Positions 55,910-64,000 of a stretch of DNA of 64,000 bases are shown here, one piece after another (within the stretch, counting starts at the first letter, position 1; every line of letters starts with the position of its first letter). Origin of the DNA: Amorphophallus konjac. Its lineage: Eukaryota > Streptophyta > Magnoliopsida > Alismatales > Araceae. A program made the position numbers and the translations under genes. The stretch is taken from assembly GCA_022559845.1 (NCBI GenBank), contig CM040125.1:330033829-330097828 (forward strand), read 5' to 3'. The notes beneath the pieces were generated by a model. That model was not told the origin of the DNA. It did not search any database and saw only the letters and a program-made list of their open reading frames with translations.

Positions 55910-56580
55910 TTCCCCGCCTTTCGGAACCTCCGGATCCCCCACGTTTCCTATATCTTCTGCCTCTATCTTCGGGATGTCCAGGTCCCCTTACACTCACCGG
56001 GCATTGTGTCCCCCTCCAATCTTCACTCAGGGCATCGCGCCCCTTTCCAACTCTTGCATCCGCACTCTCCGGATTTCTCTCCCATCCTCCTTGGGCATCG
56101 CGTTCCATGGTATCTTCCCCCTCCGGAACCTCCGGATCTTGCTCTTTGGGCATCGTTCCCCTACACACTCTCAAGTCCGGATCTTCTGGGCTTCTTGCTG
56201 ATTCTCCGAGGGCATCGTGTCCCTCGCTATTTGCTTCCTCCGGAACCTCCGGATCCTTCACCCCTCTCTTTATCCCTTAGGCATCGCGCCCCTTTCCATC
56301 TCATTCCTCCGGAACCTCCGGATCTTTCTCTTCTCCTTGGGCATTGCGTCCCATGGTATCTTCCCCCTCCGGAACCTCCGGATCTTGCTCTTTGGGCATC
56401 GCGCCCCTACACACCCTCACGTCCGGATCTTCTGGATTTCTTATCTCTTCTCCTTGGGCATCACGTCCCATGGCATCTTCCCCCTCCGGAACCTCCGGAT
56501 TCTCCATCTTATTCTTTCTATCTTCTTTCGGGGCATCCCGACCCTTCCAATTCCATTCCTCTGAAACCTCCGGACCCTCC
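55910..56580 (+). repeat. Tandem repeat block with TCCGGAACCTCCGGA palindromes
   Basis: Units combine CTCCGGAACCTCCGGATC with GGGCATCGCGYCCC. A longer period of about 244 bp is seen when 56093-56160 is compared with 56337-56404. At least seven CCGGAACCTCCGG sites occur. Frames on both strands stay open because of the repeat, which explains long Pro/Leu-rich translations without implying genes. Confidence 0.82.
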
Positions 56581-58076
56581 ATCTTTCCTCCATATCATCT
56601 TCCTGCTCCTCCAGGATATCACATCCTTTGTCCTCTTCTTCCTTTTTCATCATCTTTTTGTATATTTCTTCCCAGGGCATCGCGTCCCTCGAGATTCTTC
56701 TCCTCTGGATCCTCTGGATTCCTCCTATCAGGATTCTCCTCCTCTACCCCGAACCCTCCAGATCCGCCTCTTTCCATCTATCAATTTCTTCTTCTAATTC
56801 CTCCTAATCACAGGTCCGACCCAACTTCTTCCACATCCACTACCTTGGGCATCTGCCCTTTCTCCCACTGCTTCCGACGCTTTAGTCCTCACCTCTCTTC
56901 TTAATATTTCACTCCTTCTGTAGACCTTTCATGTAATCAGGGTCTCCGCGCATTAGCAAGGGAGTTCTAGTCTTTGCCTCTCTTCCTTTTCTCCTTATTC
57001 ATCTGAGTCTGGTCTGAGCACCACTCCTTCTTGTTAAGCCACTTTCAAATCCTTTGCTTACACTCCTTTTATTCGCCAAAAGAGGACTATCCCACGATGA
57101 TCAACCTCGCCTCTGATAGCTGCTTCTACAAAGGTTGCAAGGTAATATGTTGACGTAAGTAAATACTTTTATGATATCATTGCTTCACGCATGATTTTCA
57201 AAATGAAGTGCTTCTTAACAAGATTAAGAGTGGTAGTTAAGACCTTTATCCTAGGTCATATCTTTATCTTTACTAAATCATTGTCAAAAAAAGTCTTTAG
57301 GCTTGCTATGCAGCACCTTTGGTTAATAAAAATCTCGCGCTGGGAATTCAACATTCTCTCCCCGCTTGTTAAGAGCAACCCTTAGCTGGGCATTCCGCAC
57401 ACACTTCACGGCGTCCTTAGCCGGCCCCTTTGGTTAAACATCGTTGCTACTTTGGCCATGCCATGAGTATACTTGGAAGTCTTTTTCTCTTCTTCACTCA
57501 GCCGCATGTAGAGGCAAGAGGTTGACGGATGAGATGACCAACCTAGGGAATCCCCAATACGAGAGGAATCTCAAATAGGGGCGGTCTTGACCCAAAATAA
57601 AATAAGTTTTCATGATACATCTAGCCAAAAAAAGGGCTGTTATGAAAATCAAGTTAAAATTTTGATAAATGTAAAATTATGAATTATGGCATGACAAGAG
57701 TGGCAAAGTCCCCGCAGGGAAAACCCTGGTCGTATGCATGTCAAGGGTCTAAAAATCAAAGGCACAAAGCCCCGGCGCAACAGACTACCTCTTTGAGCGG
57801 TAGTACCTTGTAAGGAATTTAAGTCTCGATATCTCCCATCCTGCATAAAACTTATCTCCAATTGTTCTTCTCTTCTCCCTCTAAGACCGATTGTTTCTCA
57901 GGTATGGCCTTGGTAGGGGCACCGTTAACCATAGACAGTCGACTGTAGGGCGTCACCTTTAAATGCACGTCCGGCTTTGGGTAGTTTTTAACGAAAGGGG
58001 AAGGAACAAGGACCCCTAGCCAGTGGTTTAAAAACACCCTTTGATGCTGCATTAAGAAAGCGTAAAAAAATTGAAT

Positions 58077-58285
58077 ATTTCTCAAAATCCAAAAAAAATT
58101 GAATATTTCCTACACCAAAATCCAAAAAAAAAATTGAATATTTCTCAAAATCCAAAAATATTGAATATTTTCAAAATTCATAAAAAGTTCACATATTTTC
58201 CAAAATCCACATAAAAATTGAATATCTTTTTCAAAACCCACAAAAACTAGCATATTCCAAAATCCAAAAAAAATTGCATTGTATT
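58077..58285 (+). repeat. A-rich tandem repeat CAAAATCCAAAAAATTGAA
   Basis: Seven or so degenerate copies of a 25-30 bp unit, CAAAATCCAAAAAAATTGAA with TATTT. Both length and sequence vary. Confidence 0.8.
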
Positions 58286-59692
58286 TTTCTGATGGTACTT
58301 TTGCAGGAACAACAACTTTGCAAGGACCGAGAGCACGGGATGAGTCATCTCCATTCATTGTCATCTACCTTTTGATTCTCCCCATATTTACAATGATCAC
58401 ATCTTCATGATTTGCTAGGCATTAATTGATCGTTCTTTTTCAGAATCTTTTAGTAAACTCCTGCTGATTTCACTTGATCACTCTGCCACTAGGCATTACT
58501 TGATCCTGACTATCCAATCTCAATCTCACATGCCAAGATTGTCATCCTCATGACAAACAACAAACAAGGATGCTTTGCAATGCTATGATTTAATTCATGT
58601 TTAGCCTTGCTAATACATGCTTGAATGCTATCCACACCAAGCTTTGAGTGCTTTGATGTCTATATTGTGATTGCTTTCATGCTTTGATTCATGCTATGCT
58701 TGCTATGCTTAAATGCCTTATCCATTGCTTGTTATCTTCCTTATACCGTGGCTAATGAAATTTTGAGCGCAGGATAAGAAGCTCTTGGTCCCACCGACTG
58801 GGCATCATCATCATCCAAGTCCCACGGTGCTTGTACCTCATTTCTCAGTTCCCTAATGCTCATTGCTATCACCATCCCCTTGTATGCATTCTTACTATAT
58901 GTTACATACGCTATTAGATTATATCAAGGACCTTGTGGCTTTGGTAAATCTGGAATTTGAGTTCCCCTCCATCAAAAATAATGATGGTTCCAGAGGCGTC
59001 TTAGTCATACGGATAGGCCGTTGAGCCGTCCAAAACTGAGAACGATGGTTCCCTTTTACGAGTTGATGCGTGGATAAACGGGCTTCGGCTAAGTATCAGC
59101 TCGCGAAATTGGTTTCTTGACTCAGTCTTGACAGTTTAACAATATTATCCTTGATTATCTTATATTTTCATTTGTTTTAATTTTTCCTTTTAAACCCAGC
59201 ATGCATTCATATAGGACTTTGAATCAATATTGAAAAATCATTCTGATAAGCTGTTTTGGAGAGTCAAATTGATCTTAATCTTTCAAGATATGAGATATTC
59301 ATTGCTGAATGGAATCCTCAGTTCGTTTTGTCGCTGTTTTGGGTCATTTTCTCGAAAACTCCTTGTCTGGATTTCTATCTTATTTCAATCATTTTCCCTT
59401 AATCCACCTTGGCTGCAGCACGTCCACATTGGCTGGTAACCGCTCCCCAATGGTGAAACCTACAGGTTTGTGACCTGGGGTACTTCCACCGCGCTGGAAG
59501 TTGATCATTCTCCTTCGTGCCCGCGTGCACACTCCCTCTTTTATCCAAACATCGTTGATTTCATTGAATTTCCCGAGATTGCTTCATCTCGAGCTTTTGA
59601 TTTCATTCTCATCAAGTGATGTTGATTGCGTGTCTCATCACACCTTGGCATCTACTTTTCAGTTCGCTCTGCTCCCTTGCAAAGTAGACGCC

Positions 59693-59705
59693 AAGGCGGG
59701 GCAGC
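59693..59705 (+). promoter_or_regulatory. LARD-E polypurine tract
   Basis: AAGGCGGGGCAGC directly before the 3' LTR; purine-rich with two interruptions. Confidence 0.6.
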
Positions 59706-61526
59706 TGTAGACACGCTAAAATTGACGTTACTATGAGTACATCTCATATTGCTTTGTAATGCCCCAATTTGACCCTCAAATTAACTTTGTTTGAGTGGTT
59801 TTTCTCACTTTTCTTGGATTTCTCCCTTTTTTTCTCTATTTTCTTATTTTTTCCTATTTTTCTAGATTTTTTGGGTATTTTTCTCTATTTTTATGAATTT
59901 TTCAGAATTAACGACTTGACGTGGGGCGTCTTTTAAATAACGGCTTAGCCTTGTGCGTTTCTTAAAAAATTGACGCCACTTCCATTAGGCGTCAATTCCT
60001 TTCATTTTCTCATTTTTCTAGATTTTTCTGAGAATTTTTTAGATTTTTTTTATGAATTAACGACTTAACAAGAGACGTTATTTTGATTTTAAATGAAATA
60101 AAAATTAAAAAAAATGAATTAACGATACATGCAAGGGCGTCATTTTCAATTTGAATATTTTAATATTATTTTTAAACCCTCTTCCAGAGGTGATTTGGTG
60201 GCCTTCCGGGTGTCAGAAAAATACGAAAAAATAATAATTGGAATCAGCACAGTGAGATGCACCTCCACCTAAAAAATGGGAAAATAATATTGAGAAATGA
60301 AAAATGGTCTTATTTTGAATATTTTGAATTAACGACATTGAATCGGACGTCAATTAAATTGACGCCCGAGACCCCGGTCGTCCATTCTTTTTTGGCTGTT
60401 TATCATCTTGATTAACGCCCCTATGCAAGGCGTCTTTTTCAATTAACGCCCCTGTGTCGGTCGTCATTTTCATTACTATATTTTGAGAGTTCGGGTCCGA
60501 CCGAAATTCGTGTTAAAGTATAAATAACGTCTCTTTTCACGTCGTCAATTCTTAAATTGACGTTTCCTCCGCGGGCGTCATTTTAAGAAACGACCGTCTC
60601 CAGGTCGTCAATTTGTATTGAATTCCGAATTTTCCCAGAATCACCTTCTTTCCTCGTTTTGAGCCCCTTTTCACTTCGGAAAGGACCCCAATGGCTTTCC
60701 ATGACTGGAGGAACTCCTTCCAATGTTTATCTCTTGCTAAAATCGGGCTATCCTAATTGTATTAGGATTTAAACTTCAATCTGCGCTCTGTCGAAAGAGG
60801 AGGAGATTTCTTTTTTTTACAGGGAGACGCTGCCCGAACGTCGGCTTAAGGAGAAGTTTCTTTGCATCTAAAGCTTTATCGTTCGGAGGCTTCTCTCGAC
60901 TGAAGATCTAAAGCCATCAACAGAGAAAAACCCCCAAGATTTCCTTACTCCTCCTAGTTTCTCTTTTATATATTTTTTCTTCCTTTTAACTGCATTAGTA
61001 GCATGCACACATCTCATATATTCATCTCTACTTTCCCAACCACGTTTGAGAACCTCCTCACAGTGCAACACTTTGCACTCACATTTACATATCATTCATC
61101 ATATCTCTGACCCTTTGCATAGGGGTTTAAAGGCCAACACCCAATAAGGTGTGTTCTTATACATGATTTTCATGCTCATCTTTATTATGAATTTGATGCT
61201 ACACTCACCTTGGTTCTAATTCCTATTTTTATTGGTTGTTGTCTTTGATCTTTGCAAGGGTAATCAACAAGAAGAACTCTCTTCATCGGCCGGCCGATCG
61301 GAAGAGAAAGGTGCACTCACAATCTCCCCGCATTTGTGGTATTTATATTCGCGATCCCTCCCTTGATTATTATTGTTTATATCCTTTGAGGCCCTCGCGT
61401 CTCTGGCGATCACACCCCATATAGCACCACGTGCTCCCTTTTCCACCTTCTTTTCTCTCCACGTATATTTCACCATATTCCTTCTTTTTTCTTTTATTTT
61501 CTTAAGTGGATTTTCCATAATCTACA
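59706..61526 (+). repeat. LARD-E 3' LTR (1821 bp), TATA box deleted
   Basis: It matches 50568-52405 along its full length, with the inverted-repeat array at 59911-60610. A 21-bp stretch including TATAAATAG is missing between 60784 and 60785. It ends AATCTACA at 61526. Confidence 0.94.
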
Positions 61527-64000
61527 GTCGTCAGTTGGCAAAATGGGCATGCTGGTAACTTTGATAATGCACCCTTTGTGTGGAAATTTTCTGCATTGAT
61601 GGTTCATGGAGGGCACAACATCGAGTTCCTGAATGTAAGGGCGGCCCAAGATGCCGTTGAATGTCGGGTCCATGTCTAGAATATGGAAATCCGCTGTGAC
61701 TGAAACTGGCCCCAAACCAACTCTTAAAATGATCATCCCTAGAGGCGGCTTCTTTGTATTGTCGTAGGCTGTGACAGTGATTGTAGATGGCCGGATCTGA
61801 CTCTCCGGAATGCCACACATTTTCAAAGTGCTTGGTGGCAAAACATTAATTGATGCCCCGGTATCAACCAAACATTGCTTCACTGCCACTTTGTTGATGT
61901 CAATAGTAATGCATAATGCATATTTTTGGGCCGGCTGCGAGGCCAATTCATGTTCATAAAAAGTGATGGCCGGTTGATTGTTGGCTGGACTTAAAACTGC
62001 AGTGACTTATTCAACTGGGATATCTTCATTTACCATTACTTTCTGCAGATATTGCTTCAGGGCCAGCTGATGTGTGGTGGATCTTCTAATCAATTCTAGA
62101 ATAGAGATTCGGGCCGGTGTTCGGTCCAAATGCTTCAATAGATCATACTCCGTACCTGGTACAGACTCTTGTTCATGTTCTCCTTGCTCTTGTACCAGCT
62201 CTTGCTCTCGTTGGGGAAACACTTGGTGGAACATCCGTCCACTACAGAGCACCATTGTTTTCGGCGCCTTTGTCGTGCCTGGAGTAGATAAAGGGGTAGA
62301 GGAGGTAGAGGGAACAGTGGAAGGCGTGTTGGATGCTGGTGCAGGGTTGGTAGGATGAGGGGTTCTTATAAGGGGCCTCGCCGGATGAGGGTCATCAGAA
62401 GGTGGAGGTGGGGGCCGGGTGACAAGGAGGGGCCTCGGAAGCATGGTGATGGTAAATAGAGTAGGTTGTGGTGAAACAGGAGGGGAGACGGTTGCCGGCG
62501 AGGGGCGGATAAGGAGGGGTCTATTTAGTGGGGGGTTTTGGGATGATGGAGCATTTATAGGTTGGCGTAAAAGAAGGGGCCGTATGAGGGGCCGTGGCGG
62601 TTGGGAGGAGGGTGCGGGTTGAAGCCTTTTTAGCAATTGTGGTGGTTGTGGTTGACTTTGGTTAATGGCCCCTACAGAGGCGTGCTCTTCATGCCAGCCA
62701 TGCCCTCTCTCCACTTCATGAATTGAGGTGACAAGGTTTACTTGTTGATTTTGAACCGGGTGCTCCGGTAGTGGATTATTAACAATCCCCATACTTGGCT
62801 GGGGTGCAGGAGCCTACTGTTACTGTGGAGGAGGTACTGCTGGTTATTGAGGAGGCTGCTGAGCCTGTGATTGCTGAGGAGGCCTTCGTGCCTTTAAAGT
62901 AGCGATGAATCTCCTCATCTCGTCCCAATCAATATCACCTTGATCATTCATATCATATATGTAATCCTTGAAGTGAAAATAACGGTCGATAGTGTGTCCC
63001 GGCTGTCGATGGAAGACGCAATACCGAGAGGTGTCTACATGTTGCGGCCACACCATCCTTTCTTTAGGCAAGTTGAGCAAGTTGGCGGCCATAAGGGCGT
63101 TCAAGATATCTGGTAAACTTTCTGGTAACGGAGGGTATTGGGCCCTTCTAGGCCCCAATGGTCTTCTTGGTTGCTGTGGTTGTTGTGGTGCATAATTGGC
63201 TGGCGGGGGCACTTGGTGGTATTGTGGGGGTTGATTTTGCGGTGGGAAGTGAGGTTGTTGTTACTCTTGAGGTGGAAGTGGCCGGAAGGTCAGAGGAAGA
63301 TTATTATTGGGCTGGTGGACTTGGTTTTGGAAGGCAGGCTGTTGTGATCTTTGGTTCGGAGGGTGGTAGAAAGGTGTGGAGTTGCCAAACGCGCTCACCT
63401 GCTCGTTAGTAACAGTGCCTTCGATAGTAGCGCCAGTATTGCCGACATTGACGTTTTTCCTTATCATCTTCGGTCTTGGTTTAAACATGCCCATAATGGG
63501 TGAATCTTTCATCTGTGTCTGTATGTATCTTGCTCTTTCATAAAGCTCTTCCATGGTGCTCAACTTATTCATGGCTAGAATATGACGGAATTGCGGAATG
63601 GAGTTTGATATAATCATCTTCACTTGCTCCGTTTCCGACAGTGTGTCTTTTAGTCTTTTGGCCATGGCTCTCCACCTATCAGCAAATAAAATGAAGTCCT
63701 CCTCAGGCTTCATCTTTTCGGTAACCAAATCGGTAGCAGATAATGAGGGACCCACATAGTCCTTGTACTTCTGCAGAAACTTTCGTTGAACCACTTCAAA
63801 ATCATCGACATCCGCCGGGTCCAGGGAGTAAAATAATTCTAGTGCCGGACCATGTAAAGACCGCCTAAAGAGATAAGCCAGAGAAGTCTTGTTATCCTGC
63901 CAGAATGCTGCCTCATATAAGAAGTCTTTCAAATGGATGTATGGATTACCAGTTCCATTGTACCGTCGGAAGTTTGGCATCTCAGATGGGGGTAAGTGAA
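61527..64000 (-). mobile_element. Tat-D gypsy retrotransposon, gag-protease part
   Basis: This is the proximal part of Tat-D, running off the right edge. The first five bases are the right copy of the LARD-E target duplication. The 5' LTR and primer site must lie right of the window. Confidence 0.92.
61532..64000 (-). pseudogene. gag-pro: Tat-D gag and protease, partial and decayed
   Basis: The frame enters from beyond 64000. The gag domain (PNFRRYNGTGNPYIHLKDF to about 63480) is followed by Pro/Gln-rich stretches, a CVFHRQPGHTIDRYFHFKD-like segment (62990-63010 region), a Pro-rich linker and an aspartic protease with VDTGAS (DTG at 61857-61865) and GILGRPYI. All pieces are in one frame, separated by stops at 63261, 62844, two near 62820, and 62007; they fall in Gln-rich runs, so CAA/CAG to TAA/TAG changes are likely. 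The protease ends at the LARD-E insertion (61531) and its continuation is the G-patch-like segment at 50567. Confidence 0.92.

Larger units (their letters stand above)
56581..59705 (+). other. LARD-E distal interior
   Basis: No coding region is recognisable. It holds the A-rich repeat at 58077-58285 and a purine-rich tract before the 3' LTR (59693-59705). Most of the remainder shows nothing I can name. Confidence 0.65.
50568..61526 (+). mobile_element. LARD-E: large non-autonomous LTR retrotransposon
   Basis: Two LTRs (50568-52405, 1838 bp; 59706-61526, 1821 bp) flank a 7.3 kb interior with no recognisable gag, protease, RT, RNase H or integrase. The TATA box on the plus strand and a purine-rich tract before the right LTR give the orientation. 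The interior has an inverted-repeat array, a Pro/His-rich ORF, a tandem-repeat block and an A-rich repeat. I could not identify a primer site after the left LTR. The lineage is unclear; size and layout fit the LARD class. Confidence 0.9.

Noticed and set aside
55465..56904. Four long Pro/Leu-rich ORFs in different frames
   Set aside because: They result from a CT-rich tandem repeat; both strands stay open at once.
57191..59710. Short ORFs in the distal LARD-E interior
   Set aside because: All are under 90 residues, low in similarity to anything I know and without context; they look like chance frames.
1..64000. Host genes, tRNA or rRNA genes, pararetrovirus or organelle DNA
   Set aside because: Every long stretch is assigned to a retrotransposon by LTRs, duplications or domains; I saw no exon-like region, tRNA fold or movement/coat protein motif.

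Overview
The window is plant nuclear repeat DNA. I see no host gene, no rRNA or tRNA gene and no CRISPR array. Nearly all 64 kb belongs to one nest of LTR retrotransposons inserted into each other. Plant-type Ty1/copia Sirevirus-like elements (primer sites matching initiator tRNA-Met, several polypurine tracts, an env-like third ORF) and a Tat-lineage Ty3/gypsy element (G-patch-like segment, second archaeal-type RNase H) point to a seed plant, probably a eudicot with a large genome. The species cannot be told from this sequence.

Layout, from the outside in (names are mine). Tat-D (minus strand, Ty3/gypsy Tat) is the outermost element; it is seen at 45446-50567 and 61527-64000, and both its ends lie outside the window. 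Into its protease/G-patch junction was inserted LARD-E (plus, 50568-61526), a large non-autonomous LTR element with 1.8 kb LTRs and no recognisable enzyme. Into the Tat-D region after pol was inserted Sire-C (plus, 33078-45445 visible), a copia element with gag-pol and an env-like ORF. Sire-A (minus, 1-4695 and 29221-33077) sits inside the 5' LTR of Sire-C. Sire-B (plus, 4696-29220) sits inside the integrase gene of Sire-A with target duplication TGTGG; it is a gag-only element with 3005-bp LTRs. Inside the 3' LTR of Sire-B is TRG (minus, 13807-27031, target duplication TTGGG), a tandem LTR-gag-LTR-gag-LTR array of two gag-only gypsy elements. That makes five nesting levels.

All reading frames are damaged, mostly by single nonsense codons within an otherwise kept frame. 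None of the elements here could move by itself; Sire-B, TRG and LARD-E lack enzymes altogether and would have depended on enzymes from other elements.

The most interesting content is not protein. (1) A stem-loop pair in the LTRs of all three Sirevirus families has an identical outer stem and covarying inner stems. (2) A repeated hairpin unit lies between the coding region and the 3' LTR in all three families. (3) The U3 of Sire-B holds about 59 copies of an AAGTCYRTACATYG motif. (4) About 10-16 short imperfect inverted repeats of form ACGMC(n)GKCGT occur in each TRG LTR, in both LARD-E LTRs and in the LARD-E leader. (5) The signature GCGTCRACGC palindrome of the Sire-C LTR also occurs inside its gag, after pol and just before the env-like ORF.
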